Below the pieces are notes generated by a model. It saw nothing but the letters and a program-made list of their open reading frames with translations. It was not told where the DNA came from and did no database searches. From Amphritea sp. 1_MG-2023 (GTDB lineage Bacteria > Pseudomonadota > Gammaproteobacteria > Pseudomonadales > Balneatricaceae), in contig NZ_JAUOQE010000001.1 of assembly GCF_030547545.1 (NCBI RefSeq), forward strand, positions 1 through 64,000: a stretch of DNA of 64,000 nucleotides. The letters run 5' to 3'. Position numbers and translations under genes: made by a program. Each line of letters opens with the position of its first letter. The first letter of the stretch is position 1. This document shows positions 1-9,590 of the stretch, piece by piece.

Positions 1-50
1 TCGGGGCTTTCAGAGAAGCAGGATCTCAGCGTTAACATTTTTCGACGTAC

Positions 51-130
51 AACCAGTATGCCTGTAACTGTTGCCTTTATCTCCAGCTTCTCTGTAAGCC
101 AGAGGCGTAATTGACTTATTCGCACCTTCC
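51..130. repeat. IS5-like miniature element, copy A (one end lost)
   Basis: About 80 bp here match, as reverse complement and with few differences, the complete 93-bp element at 54796-54888. The right end carries the terminal repeat TTATTCGCACCTTCC (116-130), which resembles the GGAAGGTGCGAA ends of IS5-family elements. The opposite terminal repeat is missing: similarity stops near position 51. There is no transposase. A short stretch at 11-31 (CAGAGAAGC motif) weakly resembles the inside of the same element and may be a second decayed piece. Confidence 0.7.
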
Positions 131-214
131 CTAATATCCTGAAAGCCTTAATCTATGTATGTATACGCAAGATTGAGGTTTTTTATCGCTGCACAAATAG
201 TTGAAGTAGGAAAC

Positions 215-1465
215 TTAAGGTTCAAAATCAAATTTCTTTTTCTTCTTATACCGATAACCTTTCGGGTTGTAAGCTACGCCTTTAACAGCCATTACATTCG
301 TCTGAATGGATTTCTTTAACCCAGTAAAGGTATCAATCTCAGCAGAGTTCTCAATGCTTTCCATGATGCCGTCAGCCAGTTCATGAATGATCACTTCTGG
401 ATGATAGATCTCATAACCCGGCACAGCAGAAGCAAGCTTAATGAGTGCTTTTTTATCAGGGAACGCTTTATCGTTATCCAGCTTTAAAGCCAACCTTTTA
501 TCAAGCGTAGGATAGATCAGCGTATGCGTAATATCGTAAGGCGGTGTTAAGCGGATATCGCTCAGATCGGCATTATATTGAAGGGCAAAGTTCTTCAGGT
601 GGGCATCACCATTACCGATCAGGCAACTGAAGACGATATAGCGATACGCCAACTCAACCTGCTCTTTACTGTGTGTAATGCCTGCAACGACTTTAAGTAG
701 GTTTTCATAGGAGCCTGTGTACTTCGCATCAAATGAATCGCCTTTCTTAAGCAGAGTGGTGAAATCCTCAAAGCCAATCTTTTCCCCCACTTCATCATAA
801 TCAAAGCGATCTATGACGAAGTTCTCTAAATTCTCTGACAGATAGAAATTTGGAGGATTCAGGCCACAATGTTTGGCGGCTGACATACACACAAACTCAT
901 TAACGGTCAGCAGATCCAATTCTTCATCAAAGGATTTCACGATGAAGTCCTTTTGATGAACGGAAGTCTTCGCTGAGTTAATCAATACTTTAGGCTGCAC
1001 ACCGGAAAGCATACCTTTTAAGTAATGTTTTTCTAATAACTGAGGAAAAAGGGCTTCCTGACTATCCCACTTTAGAACCTCGCTTAAAGTCGTTTCTTGA
1101 ATGGTAGGTAGTTGGATCTCTGATTGGTAATTTAATTGGCCAATGCCGTTATCCATCTGTAGGGCCAACAGAAACATATCATCGACTTTAATATTTCTAT
1201 TTAAACGAAAGAGTTTTTCATGAATGTAATGCCGCACATAGCCCTCAGGCAGGTTCTGGCGAAAGATAGGGTGTAGAGCACCGTATGTGATCACGCCCAT
1301 CTTATCTTCTGAGCGTGCCATTGTCAGAGAGATGGCCGGACTCTCAACATCATCATAATTAAACTCGTGTCTGGCCGCTTTTTTCAGAATACCTGAATGA
1401 GTATCGCCAACCTGCACATCAATTCGGCTCACTTTTTCAGGAAAGTAATAATCAGTCTTCTCCAT
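215..1465 (-). CDS. hipA: HipA-family serine/threonine kinase toxin
   Basis: 416 aa, close to the roughly 440 aa of E. coli HipA. The family phosphorylates glutamyl-tRNA synthetase or other targets and causes growth arrest; the target here is unknown. The N-terminal HipA domain covers about residues 1-100. SGVQPK (154-159) matches the nucleotide-binding loop, GNGDAHLKN (284-292) is the catalytic loop with Asp287, and Asp311 in PPYD fits the metal-binding position. The kinase residues are present, so it looks intact. The start overlaps the last 14 bases of the upstream antitoxin gene, which implies translational coupling with antitoxin first. It ends in a lysine-rich tail (KKKKK). It lies beside a transposon remnant, consistent with a mobile or recently acquired module. 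Confidence 0.9.
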   Translation of the reverse strand: MEKTDYYFPEKVSRIDVQVGDTHSGILKKAARHEFNYDDVESPAISLTMARSEDKMGVITYGALHPIFRQNLPEGYVRHYIHEKLFRLNRNIKVDDMFLLALQMDNGIGQLNYQSEIQLPTIQETTLSEVLKWDSQEALFPQLLEKHYLKGMLSGVQPKVLINSAKTSVHQKDFIVKSFDEELDLLTVNEFVCMSAAKHCGLNPPNFYLSENLENFVIDRFDYDEVGEKIGFEDFTTLLKKGDSFDAKYTGSYENLLKVVAGITHSKEQVELAYRYIVFSCLIGNGDAHLKNFALQYNADLSDIRLTPPYDITHTLIYPTLDKRLALKLDNDKAFPDKKALIKLASAVPGYEIYHPEVIIHELADGIMESIENSAEIDTFTGLKKSIQTNVMAVKGVAYNPKGYRYKKKKKFDFEP

Positions 1466-1706
1466 AAAGCCCCTCTATCTCATCAAAACGTGGTAATACG
1501 CGCTTTTTAGGTGAGATATCCAGCTCAAAGTCGAGCGCATCCAGATAATCTTCAAAGATGCGCAATGAACCATTAAACCGGCCATTTTCTATCTTCGAGA
1601 TGATGGCCTGATCCAAACCAGACGATTCTGATATTTGTGATTGCGTGAATCCTTTCTCTTTTCGAGCCTTTGAAAGCTGTTTCCCTATTGCTTTTCTGCC
1701 AGCCAT
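1452..1706 (-). CDS. hipB: HipB-like XRE antitoxin
   Basis: 84 aa, the usual size for HipB. A Cro/C1-type helix-turn-helix spans about residues 8-62 (FTQSQISESSGLDQAIISKIE). The acidic C-terminal tail (DEIEGLYGED) could contact HipA. In the family the antitoxin binds HipA and represses the shared promoter. It is the first gene of the two-gene operon. The ATG lies just 4 bp from a large inverted repeat that is the likely autoregulatory operator. Confidence 0.9.
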   Translation of the reverse strand: MAGRKAIGKQLSKARKEKGFTQSQISESSGLDQAIISKIENGRFNGSLRIFEDYLDALDFELDISPKKRVLPRFDEIEGLYGED

Positions 1707-1710
1707 TTTA

Positions 1711-1763
1711 TGACCATATATTCATATTTTTTTAAATTATGGTTGAATATGATTATATGGTCA
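1711..1763. promoter_or_regulatory. hipBA operator, 18-bp inverted repeat
   Basis: TGACCATATATTCATATT (1711-1728) is matched by an inverted copy at 1746-1763 with one mismatch, separated by a 17-bp AT-rich spacer. It lies directly upstream of hipB, so dimers of the antitoxin could bind both arms and cover the promoter. Binding is inferred. Confidence 0.7.
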
Positions 1764-1824
1764 ACTTTAATGATTGTTGATATTAAAATATTCACCCCAG
1801 ATACCATCGGCTTAGCTGAGATAT

Positions 1825-1914
1825 CGGCCTTTAGTTTCCAACTTGAATTGTCGTTATCATAAAAAAAGGCCGCAGATAGCGGCCTTTAGTTTCCAACTTG
1901 AATTGTTGTTATCA
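1825..1914. repeat. 35-bp direct repeat beside the gcvP terminator
   Basis: A 35-bp stretch beginning CGGCCTTTAGTTTCCAACTT occurs at 1825-1859 and again at 1880-1914 with a single C/T difference, period 55 bp. The second copy contains one arm of the gcvP terminator, so this looks like a tandem duplication of a terminator segment. Confidence 0.8.
1861..1887 (-). terminator. Intrinsic terminator of gcvP
   Basis: The stem AAAGGCCGC (1865-1873) pairs with GCGGCCTTT (1879-1887) around a 5-nt loop. On the minus strand it is followed by seven T residues. It lies 34 bp past the gcvP stop and likely ends the sdaA-glyA-gcvH-gcvP transcript. Confidence 0.85.
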
Positions 1915-1921
1915 ACTAAAT

Positions 1922-4831
1922 TCAGTCTTCCATGTAGGTTTCGATGCTGGGGCAAGAACAGATGAAGTTCCGGTCGCCATAGACATTGTCGATACGGTTG
2001 TTGGTTGGCCAGAACTTATTCTCGCGAGTTGCACGGTTCGGGAAAACCGCTTCTTCACGAGTGTAAGGTCGGTTCCATTCGTCTGCCATGATATCCGCTT
2101 GAGTATGCGGCGCACGGCATAGCGGGTTGTTATCGGCAGGCCATTGACCGTTCTGCACTTTATCGATTTCGGCTTTAATCTCAATCATCGCTTCGATAAA
2201 GCGATCGAGTTCAACTTTAGATTCAGATTCTGTCGGTTCGATCATCAGCGTACCGGCCACGGGGAATGACATGGTCGGTGCATGGAAACCGTAATCCATC
2301 AGACGCTTAGCGATATCTTCTTCTGAAACGCCGGACGCTTCTTTCAATGGACGGATATCGATGATGCACTCATGCGCCACTTTATTATTGCGGCCACGGT
2401 AGAGCACTGGGTAGTACGCCGACAGTTTCTCTGCCATATAGTTGGCATTCAAAATCGCGATCTGAGTTGAGCGTTTCAGGCCGGACTTACCCAACATCAA
2501 GTTGTACATCCAGGTGATCGGCAGAATCGATGCCGACCCATAAGGCGTTGCCGCTACCGCACCGTTGTCTGGATTCAATCCTTCAACGGGGCTTACTTTA
2601 TGGCTTGCCAAGAACGGTGCTAAATGGCTCTTCACACCGATAGGCCCCATACCTGGGCCACCGCCACCGTGAGGGATAGCGAAGGTTTTGTGCAGGTTAA
2701 GGTGTGACACATCAGAACCGATCAGGCCAGGTTTAGAGATACCCACCTGCGCGTTCATATTGGCGCCATCCATATACACCTGACCACCATTTTTATGGAT
2801 GATGTCGCAGATTTCGACGATATCTTCTTCATACACGCCGTGCGTGGATGGGTAGGTAATCATCAGGCAAGACAGATCATCTTTATGCTGTTCGGCCTTA
2901 GCGCGCAGATCAGCGACATCGACATTGCCCTTCTCATCACAGCGAGTAACGATAATTTTCATATCGGCCATCGCCGCAGAGGCCGGGTTGGTGCCGTGTG
3001 CCGAGGATGGGATCAAGCAGATATTACGCGCCCCTTCACCAATCGATTGCTGATATTTACGAATCGCCAGCAATCCGGCATATTCACCCGAAGCACCGGA
3101 GTTTGGCTGCAGTGACACCGCATCATAACCGGTGATTTCCACCAACTGCTCTTCTAATGACGAAAGCATTTTATGGTAGCCCTGCACCTGATCGGCTGGT
3201 GCGAAGGGGTGAATATTGGAAAATTCAGGCCAGCTCACCGGTATCATTTCGGCGGTAGCGTTCAGCTTCATGGTGCAAGATCCCAGCGGAATCATGCCGT
3301 GAACCAGAGAGTAATCTTTATTCTCTAGTTTCTTCATGTAGCGCAGCATATCGGTTTCGCTATGATAGCTGTTGAAGGTTGGGTGGGTGAGAATCGCATC
3401 GCTACGACGCATCTCAGCCGTCATACCGGTGGCGGCACCGGCAACGATCTCAGCATCCAGATCAGCAATGCTCAAGCCGTGACCGGCACCGAGTATTACA
3501 TCAAACAGCTCGGCAACATCGCTTGGACGGGTGGTTTCATCCAGTGAGATACCCAGCTTATCGGCACCGATTTGACGCAGGTTACAACCAGCATCCAAGG
3601 CACGCTGATAAGCGTCAGCCGCAGTTTCAGGCAAGGTTAGCGTCAGGGTATCGAAATAGGTATCGTTAACCGCCACCCCTTTAGCTTTCAGGCCATTCGC
3701 CAGAATCGCTGTCAGGCGGTGGACTCGCTCAGCAATGGTTTTTAAGCCATCTGGGCCGTGATAAACACAGTAGAACGATGCCATATTGGCCAATAATGCC
3801 TGTGCAGTACAGATGTTCGACGTGGCTTTCTCACGACGGATATGCTGCTCACGGGTTTGCATCGCCATGCGCAACGCTTGATTACCATTGGCATCGATAG
3901 AGACACCGATAATCCGGCCGGGGACGGAACGTTTCAGCTTTTCGCTGGCGGCAAAGAAGGCCGCATGTGGGCCACCAAAGCCCATCGGTACACCAAAACG
4001 CTGTGACGAGCCTAACACCACATCCGCGCCGAGTTCGCCCGGCGATTTAAGCAGTACTAGCGCCAATGGGTCGGCCGCGACCGAAACCATCGCCTTCTGC
4101 GCTTTGGCGTTATCAATCAGTGATTTGATATCGGTGATATCGCCATAAGTGCTGGGGTATTGTAGCTGCACACCAAACACATCATGGTTATCCAGTTCGG
4201 TCACTGGGTTGCCAACCACAATCTCAAAACCAAAATATTCGGCGCGGGTTTTAATCACGTCGATGGTTTGTGGATGCACATCATCAGCGACAAAATATAC
4301 ATCGGTTTTTTTACGGTTAGAGCGTTTGCACAGCGTCATCGCTTCCGCCGCAGCGGTCGCTTCATCTAGGAGTGATGCATTCGCCAGATCCATACCGGTG
4401 AGGTCCATCACCATCTGCTGATAGTTCAGCAGAGCTTCCAGGCGGCCCTGAGCAATCTCAGGCTGATACGGTGTATACGCGGTATACCAGCCAGGATTTT
4501 CAAACACGTTACGTAAAATAACATTGGGCACCAGGGTATTGTGATAACCCATGCCGATGTAAGAACGGTTAACTTGATTCTGATCAGCTAGGCTGCGTAG
4601 CATCGCCAACGCATCGGCTTCTGATACGGCATCCTCCATGGTCAGCGCGTCATCCAGTCGGATCGAATCGGGCACCGTCTGCGTCATCAGTTCTTCGATA
4701 GAACCGACACCCAAATCAGCCAGCATCGCTGCCGTCTGCTCGGCATCCGGACCAATATGTCGACGCGTAAAGTCTGTCGTCTGCTGCAACACACTGAGTG
4801 CAGGGGTAGGAGTAAAATTATCAGTAGCCAT
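1922..4831 (-). CDS. gcvP: Glycine dehydrogenase (decarboxylating), P protein
   Basis: 969 aa, single-chain P protein (E. coli 957 aa). With PLP it decarboxylates glycine and passes the aminomethyl group to the lipoyl arm of GcvH. FTRRHIGP near the N terminus and the glycine-rich PLP region [19 protein letters not shown] (lysine near residue 714) are typical. Last gene of the minus-strand run sdaA-glyA-gcvH-gcvP, with about 190 bp between gcvH and gcvP and a terminator behind it. Full length, no defect seen. The grouping with sdaA and glyA resembles the catabolic glycine-to-pyruvate set of Pseudomonas aeruginosa rather than a lone housekeeping gcvTHP operon. Confidence 0.97.
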   Translation of the reverse strand: MATDNFTPTPALSVLQQTTDFTRRHIGPDAEQTAAMLADLGVGSIEELMTQTVPDSIRLDDALTMEDAVSEADALAMLRSLADQNQVNRSYIGMGYHNTLVPNVILRNVFENPGWYTAYTPYQPEIAQGRLEALLNYQQMVMDLTGMDLANASLLDEATAAAEAMTLCKRSNRKKTDVYFVADDVHPQTIDVIKTRAEYFGFEIVVGNPVTELDNHDVFGVQLQYPSTYGDITDIKSLIDNAKAQKAMVSVAADPLALVLLKSPGELGADVVLGSSQRFGVPMGFGGPHAAFFAASEKLKRSVPGRIIGVSIDANGNQALRMAMQTREQHIRREKATSNICTAQALLANMASFYCVYHGPDGLKTIAERVHRLTAILANGLKAKGVAVNDTYFDTLTLTLPETAADAYQRALDAGCNLRQIGADKLGISLDETTRPSDVAELFDVILGAGHGLSIADLDAEIVAGAATGMTAEMRRSDAILTHPTFNSYHSETDMLRYMKKLENKDYSLVHGMIPLGSCTMKLNATAEMIPVSWPEFSNIHPFAPADQVQGYHKMLSSLEEQLVEITGYDAVSLQPNSGASGEYAGLLAIRKYQQSIGEGARNICLIPSSAHGTNPASAAMADMKIIVTRCDEKGNVDVADLRAKAEQHKDDLSCLMITYPSTHGVYEEDIVEICDIIHKNGGQVYMDGANMNAQVGISKPGLIGSDVSHLNLHKTFAIPHGGGGPGMGPIGVKSHLAPFLASHKVSPVEGLNPDNGAVAATPYGSASILPITWMYNLMLGKSGLKRSTQIAILNANYMAEKLSAYYPVLYRGRNNKVAHECIIDIRPLKEASGVSEEDIAKRLMDYGFHAPTMSFPVAGTLMIEPTESESKVELDRFIEAMIEIKAEIDKVQNGQWPADNNPLCRAPHTQADIMADEWNRPYTREEAVFPNRATRENKFWPTNNRIDNVYGDRNFICSCPSIETYMED

Positions 4832-4885
4832 TACAATAACCTGTTTAAACTGATCAGCCGTGTTAACGCCTGATCTGAAATCAAA

Positions 4886-4916
4886 GGGGTGCGGGATGCA
4901 CGTATATCACCCCGCA
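4886..4916 (-). other. Alternative hairpins in the gcvH-gcvP gap
   Basis: GGGGTG (4886-4891) can pair with CACCCC (4908-4913), or TGCGGG (4890-4895) with CCCGCA (4911-4916). The two pairings exclude each other. There is no T run, so this is not a plain terminator. It could tune gcvP expression or mRNA processing; the function is inferred only. Confidence 0.35.
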
Positions 4917-5020
4917 TTTGCGAAAAGATCTGACTGGGGGACATGACCGTCATTATCTCACACGACCCTGCTGCACAACACCGTCATAGCAGAATCGTCG
5001 ATAACAACCGTCAAGACAAC

Positions 5021-5410
5021 TCAGCTCTCTTCGGCAATCGTCGCCGCATAAGCATTGGCATCGAGTAATGCTTCAACTTCAGCGGTATCCGTCAGCTTAA
5101 TCTTAACGATCCAACCACCCTCGTAAGGTTCGTTATTCACCATTTCAGGCTCATCTTCCAACGCTTCGTTAATGGCGATAACTTCACCACCCACGGGTGC
5201 ATAGATATCAGACGCGGCTTTTACCGATTCAACCAGTGAGAACTCTTCACCCGCCGCCACTTCGCGACCCACTTCAGGCAGTTCAACGAAGACTACATCG
5301 CCCAGCAGTTCCTGTGCATGATCAGAGATACCCATCGTGACCGTTCCATCACCGTTATCCAGAACCCACTCATGGCTGGATGCAAAGCGGTAGTTAGTTG
5401 GAATGTTCAT
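5021..5410 (-). CDS. gcvH: Glycine cleavage system H protein
   Basis: 129 aa with the chosen start ([15 protein letters not shown]), exactly the length of E. coli GcvH. The open frame extends 33 codons further upstream into the glyA end, but those residues are not family-like. It carries the lipoyl group that shuttles the aminomethyl intermediate between GcvP, GcvT and the L protein; lipoylation is expected at Lys64 in ESVKAASD. Lies between glyA and gcvP on the same strand. No lpd for the L protein is nearby, so that subunit must come from elsewhere. Confidence 0.96.
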   Translation of the reverse strand: MNIPTNYRFASSHEWVLDNGDGTVTMGISDHAQELLGDVVFVELPEVGREVAAGEEFSLVESVKAASDIYAPVGGEVIAINEALEDEPEMVNNEPYEGGWIVKIKLTDTAEVEALLDANAYAATIAEES

Positions 5411-5481
5411 AGTCGTATGTCCCATATAATTAAGATCGGTCGCCCGACCGTTACAGTGAATATCAATACCGTTATTCGGTG

Positions 5482-6807
5482 TTACTTGTACAGTGGAAAG
5501 CGCTGACAAAGGGCTTCAACTTGCGCCTTAACCTCGGCTTCCACGGCAGCATTATCATCCGCATTAGCCACCAGACCATCGAGCACGTCGTTAATCAAAT
5601 TGCCAATCAGGCGGAACTCTTCGGTGCCAAAGCCTCGTGTTGTTCCGGCTGGCGTGCCCAGACGGATACCCGATGTCACCATCGGTTTTTCTGGATCAAA
5701 CGGAATACCATTTTTGTTACAGGTAATGCCGGCACGCTCTAGCGCCGCATCAACCACGTTACCGGTTAACCCTTTAGGCCGAAGATCTACCAGCATCAGG
5801 TGCGTATCGGTGCCGCCGGTGACAATCGCACAACCACGTTCAACCATCACACTGGCCAGTGCTTTAGCGTTATCGATCACCTGCTGAATATAGGTTTTAA
5901 ATTCAGGTCGCAACGCTTCACCGAAAGCCACCGCTTTAGCCGCGATGACATGCATCAGCGGGCCACCTTGCAAACCAGGGAAAACCGCCGAGTTAATCTT
6001 TTTACCAATCTCAAGGTTATTGCTGAGAATCATGCCACCCCGAGGTCCACGCAGTGTCTTATGGGTTGTCGTCGTGACGACATCCGCATGAGGCAGCGGA
6101 CTAGGATGTAAGCCTGTTGCCACCAAACCGGCAATGTGCGCCATATCAACAAACAGATAAGCACCGACTTTATCGGCAATTTCACGGAAACGGGCAAAAT
6201 CAATTTCACGAGGAATCGCAGAACCACCGGCAATAATCATTTTTGGCTGACATTCGACCGCCAGCGCTTCAACCGCATCATAATCGATACGGTTATCGGT
6301 TTTAGACACGCCATACTGCACCGCATTAAACCATTTACCCGACAACGCCGGACGCGCACCGTGCGTTAAGTGACCACCGGCATCCAGCGACATACCCAGC
6401 ACGGTATCGCCTGGTTGCAACAGCGCCAGCATCACCGCGCCATTAGCCTGTGCGCCAGAATGCGGTTGCACGTTGACAAACTCGCAGTTAAACAGCTGCT
6501 TGGCCCGTTCAATCGCTAAGCCTTCGGCTTTATCGACATATTCACAGCCACCGTAATAACGACGCCCCGGATAGCCTTCGGCATACTTATTGGTTAACAC
6601 GGTGCCCTGCGCCTGCATCACCGCTTTAGAAACGATGTTTTCTGAGGCGATTAGCTCAATCTGATGTTCTTGACGGTGAAACTCTTCATTGACCGCCGCC
6701 ATAATTTCGGCATCACGTGCCGCTAGATCTTGTGTAAAAAAGTCTGCACTCATCGCGTCACCGCGATACTCTTCAGTGTTCATCATATTGTTATTCTCTT
6801 GGGTCAT
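5482..6807 (-). CDS. glyA: Serine hydroxymethyltransferase
   Basis: PLP enzyme interconverting glycine plus methylene-tetrahydrofolate and serine. In this operon it would use the one-carbon unit released by glycine cleavage to make serine for SdaA. The PLP-lysine motif [22 protein letters not shown] and [15 protein letters not shown] are present. The longest frame is 441 aa; a start at 6753 ([10 protein letters not shown]) gives 423 aa and fits the usual 417-aa family better. A start at the ATGATG around 6786, which has a purine-rich AAGAGAA upstream, is also possible. The wording [17 protein letters not shown] and QPHSGAQAN resembles the alphaproteobacterial-type clade as I recall it, suggesting a dedicated catabolic paralogue; a tree is needed. 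Confidence 0.95.
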   Translation of the reverse strand: MTQENNNMMNTEEYRGDAMSADFFTQDLAARDAEIMAAVNEEFHRQEHQIELIASENIVSKAVMQAQGTVLTNKYAEGYPGRRYYGGCEYVDKAEGLAIERAKQLFNCEFVNVQPHSGAQANGAVMLALLQPGDTVLGMSLDAGGHLTHGARPALSGKWFNAVQYGVSKTDNRIDYDAVEALAVECQPKMIIAGGSAIPREIDFARFREIADKVGAYLFVDMAHIAGLVATGLHPSPLPHADVVTTTTHKTLRGPRGGMILSNNLEIGKKINSAVFPGLQGGPLMHVIAAKAVAFGEALRPEFKTYIQQVIDNAKALASVMVERGCAIVTGGTDTHLMLVDLRPKGLTGNVVDAALERAGITCNKNGIPFDPEKPMVTSGIRLGTPAGTTRGFGTEEFRLIGNLINDVLDGLVANADDNAAVEAEVKAQVEALCQRFPLYK

Positions 6808-6837
6808 TGGAGAGCGATTAAATTCAACTATTTCAAA

Positions 6838-8217
6838 TCAGCAGGCAACGACATTGACCGCCAGCCCGCCCTGTGAAGTTTCTTTATATTTATCCTGCAT
6901 ATCGACACCGGTTTGACGCATGGTTTCGATCACCGAATCGAGCGATACATGATGCTGTCCATCGCCGCGCATCGCTAAACGCGCGGCGTTGATCGCTTTA
7001 ACCGCGCCCATGGTGTTACGTTCGATACAGGGCACCTGTACCAAGCCTTCAATCGGATCGCAGGTTAAGCCTAAATTATGTTCCATGCCGATCTCGGCGG
7101 CATTTTCAACCTGTTCAATGGTACCGCCCATCACGGCACACAACGCCCCAGCCGCCATCGAACACGCCACGCCGATCTCACCCTGACAGCCGACTTCCGC
7201 GGCAGAAATAGAGGCATTTTTCTTGTATAACATGCCGATCGCCGCGGCGGTGGCGAGAAAATCGAAGATGCCTTGTTCATTCGAACCATGCACAAAGCGA
7301 TCGTAATAGGCCAACACAGCCGGAATAACACCCGCCGCGCCGTTGGTTGGTGCTGTCACCACGCGACCACCCGCCGCATTTTCTTCGTTGACAGCAATGG
7401 CAAATAGATTGATCCAATCCATCACTGTTAGCTGATCTTTAAATGAAGCTTCTGGACTATTACGCAACTCGTTATAGAGTTCATTGGCGCGACGCTTAAT
7501 GCCTAAGCCTCCGGGCAAGTCACCCTGCTGCTGACAGCCACGCCGAATACAGCTATCCATCACTTGCCAGATATGACGCAAGCCGGCACGGGTTGCCTCT
7601 TCACTGCGCCACACCTGCTCATTTTTCAGCATGATCTGCGCCACGCTCAAGCCACTGTTTTTACACAGCTGGAGTAATTCGATGCCGTTATTAAAATCAT
7701 AAGGCAGTAGCACTTCATGCTCAGCGCTTGACGACTGATCGGCCTCGGCATCACTGAGGACAAAGCCCCCACCGACGGAATAAAAAATGGCGTCATGCAG
7801 TATAATACCCGCTGCATCAAACGCCTGAAAACGCATACCATTAGGATGTTTCGGCAATGTCTCGGCAAAATGGAACAACAACTCGGTGTCAGGACAAAAG
7901 CGAATCTGTCGTTGCCCTGCCAGCATCAGTTGCTGAGTTTGCTTAATCTGTTCGATCAACACCGGCACGCTATCGGGATCGACTTGATCGGGCACTTCGC
8001 CCAGCAAACCTATCATCACCGCCACATCGGTAGAGTGACCCTTACCCGTCATCGCCAACGAGCCATAAAGGCCGACTTTCACCTGTTCAACTTGAGTTAG
8101 CTGAGCACGTTGACTCAGCTCGTCGATAAAACGATTGGCTGCGACCATAGGTCCCACCGTATGGGAACTTGAGGGGCCAACCCCCACCTTAAAGAGATCA
8201 AATATACTTAAAGACAC
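6838..8217 (-). CDS. sdaA: L-serine ammonia-lyase, iron-sulfur type
   Basis: 459 aa, single-chain L-serine dehydratase (E. coli SdaA 454 aa). It converts L-serine to pyruvate and ammonia using an oxygen-sensitive [4Fe-4S] cluster. The N-terminal beta domain ([20 protein letters not shown]) and the C-terminal alpha domain with conserved cysteines ([26 protein letters not shown]) are intact. First gene of the minus-strand operon and divergent from the XRE-cupin regulator, so the operon promoter lies in 8218-8585. It is the terminal step of glycine to serine to pyruvate. Confidence 0.96.
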   Translation of the reverse strand: MSLSIFDLFKVGVGPSSSHTVGPMVAANRFIDELSQRAQLTQVEQVKVGLYGSLAMTGKGHSTDVAVMIGLLGEVPDQVDPDSVPVLIEQIKQTQQLMLAGQRQIRFCPDTELLFHFAETLPKHPNGMRFQAFDAAGIILHDAIFYSVGGGFVLSDAEADQSSSAEHEVLLPYDFNNGIELLQLCKNSGLSVAQIMLKNEQVWRSEEATRAGLRHIWQVMDSCIRRGCQQQGDLPGGLGIKRRANELYNELRNSPEASFKDQLTVMDWINLFAIAVNEENAAGGRVVTAPTNGAAGVIPAVLAYYDRFVHGSNEQGIFDFLATAAAIGMLYKKNASISAAEVGCQGEIGVACSMAAGALCAVMGGTIEQVENAAEIGMEHNLGLTCDPIEGLVQVPCIERNTMGAVKAINAARLAMRGDGQHHVSLDSVIETMRQTGVDMQDKYKETSQGGLAVNVVAC

Positions 8218-8417
8218 CGTCTCGTTGCTCCCATATCATCGTCATCGATACTCATGTTATGTCCCAAGCCAAGACTCAAGCCAAACATCCCCGTTAAAAA
8301 ATCTCAGGTTAACCACGCTTCAGTTGAGTTAACCCGACCTTGATACATAGCGGCTTAAAAGCCCTATCAAGAACTGGATCGAAGATTAGCAGCGGGATTT
8401 CTCAAAATCAACAAAAA

Positions 8418-8512
8418 GTTTCCTATAAGAAACATATTCCACATAATATTCCAATCTCGATAAAAAAGGCGACTTTCCTTGCCTATAACGGTTGTGTAAT
8501 ATTATTGGAAAC
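8418..8512. promoter_or_regulatory. Candidate operators between sdaA and the XRE-cupin gene
   Basis: This 368-bp divergent gap (8218-8585) holds no gene. It contains the imperfect palindrome GTTTCCTATAAGAAAC (8418-8433) and a half-site TATTGGAAAC (8503-8512). Both match the perfect palindrome GTTTCCTATTGGAAAC in front of gcvT. A direct repeat ATATTCCA-type lies at 8434-8454. The sites are well placed to control both the sdaA operon and the regulator. Confidence 0.6.
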
Positions 8513-8585
8513 AGCAATCCTTTTCTTGCCAACCACGATCGATACGCAACAGCGCGTCACTGTATAGGTTTATGCGGAGCCCCCG

Positions 8586-9221
8586 ATGCCAGACAAGCCC
8601 TCCTTTCTTCAGGAATCTCAACAACATCTCTCTGCAACGCAAAATAATGCAGAGGCGATGGTAGAACCCCTTGAATTAGGCAAGCGAGTACGGGAGATAC
8701 GTCTGAGCCAAAAGCTGACGCTCGAAGAAGCCAGCAAGCTCACCGGATTGGCCCGTTCAACCTTGTCTAAAATAGAAAACGAACAGATCTCACCCACCTT
8801 TACCGCCGTGAATAAACTGGTGAAAGGCTTGGGTATCGATATCCCTCAACTGTTTACGCAACCGAAGAAGAAAACCCCAGGCAGCGGGGGACGCAGAGAT
8901 ATTACTCGCTGTGGCGAAGGCAAACCCCATCCGACCCCCACCTATGAACACGAAATGCTGGCCACGCAACTTTCCAGTAAAAAAATGATTCCGTTCAAAA
9001 CCACCGTGCGCACCCACTCTTGGGATGAATATGAGGATTGGGTACGCCATGATGGCGAAGAATTTCTCCTCGTACTGAGTGGCAGTATTATGTTTTATAG
9101 TGAATTTTATGAGCCCATCGAACTGCACACCGGCGATAGCGCTTATTACGACTGTGAAATGGGCCATGCTTTAGTTTCAACCAGTACAAAAGATGCCGTG
9201 GTGCTTTGGGTAACCGCTTAA
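8586..9221 (+). CDS. XRE-cupin transcriptional regulator of the glycine/serine genes
   Basis: 211 aa. After a 28-residue lead there is a helix-turn-helix at about 30-85 (KLTLEEASKLTGLARSTLSKIE), a basic linker, and a C-terminal cupin at about 135-208 (HDGEEFLLVLSGSIMFY, LHTGDSAYYDCEMGHAL). The cupin is the likely effector pocket. The ATG follows TATGCGGAGCCCCCG, a usable ribosome site. It sits between the sdaA-glyA-gcvHP run and gcvT, and both control regions share a GTTTCC/GGAAAC palindrome, so regulation of the glycine genes is inferred. In P. aeruginosa the comparable set is run by the enhancer-binding protein GcsR, so this would be a different regulator for the same pathway. The ligand is unknown; glycine or serine is a reasonable guess. 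Confidence 0.85.
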   Translation: MPDKPSFLQESQQHLSATQNNAEAMVEPLELGKRVREIRLSQKLTLEEASKLTGLARSTLSKIENEQISPTFTAVNKLVKGLGIDIPQLFTQPKKKTPGSGGRRDITRCGEGKPHPTPTYEHEMLATQLSSKKMIPFKTTVRTHSWDEYEDWVRHDGEEFLLVLSGSIMFYSEFYEPIELHTGDSAYYDCEMGHALVSTSTKDAVVLWVTA

Positions 9222-9431
9222 CGGAGCCCTGCATCGATTCATCGGTGCCTCCTTCGATTTTAAGATTCTCGACGCCGCCTACTTAAGCGGCGACGATCGC
9301 CACGACCCCCATATCGTCGATTCAGGCCCCTCTCGGCAGCACTCCTGCGCATCAACATTGTCTCAAGACGACATCAACTAGCCTCAATGCGTAACTTTTT
9401 ATTGCAAAATATTTCCTCTTAGATTAACTTT

Positions 9432-9447
9432 GTTTCCTATTGGAAAC
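9432..9447. promoter_or_regulatory. 16-bp palindromic operator before gcvT
   Basis: GTTTCCTATTGGAAAC has perfect six-base arms and lies 144 bp upstream of the gcvT start. Related sites occur in front of sdaA and the XRE-cupin gene. It is the best candidate binding site for that regulator. The rest of the 369-bp gap (9222-9590) contains no gene and no glycine-riboswitch core that I could recognise. Confidence 0.65.
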
Positions 9448-9476
9448 CTATTCTATTGCTAATCTATTCTATTGCT
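9448..9476 (+). repeat. 13-bp direct repeat next to the gcvT operator
   Basis: CTATTCTATTGCT occurs at 9448-9460 and 9464-9476 with a 3-bp spacer, so the period is 16 bp. It abuts the GTTTCC palindrome and may be part of the promoter or a second regulator site. Confidence 0.6.
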
Positions 9477-9590
9477 CTAGTTTCAATGTTACCGATGTCG
9501 CTTAATCTCGCTAGCTCGATATGAGTTCAATTAAGCCATGATGAGCGCAACAACATTCTGCTTAACAGCCTATCTATAATGGAGACACTC

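Noticed and set aside
5411-5509. N-terminal extension of GcvH
   Set aside because: The 33 extra residues are not found in the family, and the start at 5410 gives exactly the standard 129 aa.
8340-8567. 75-aa plus-strand ORF in the sdaA/regulator gap
   Set aside because: It runs through the candidate operators and AT-rich promoter sequence and has no ribosome site or family features.
9222-9590. Glycine riboswitch before gcvT
   Set aside because: This leader is a common riboswitch site, but I could not find the conserved aptamer core; only the GTTTCC palindrome and a 13-bp repeat are evident.
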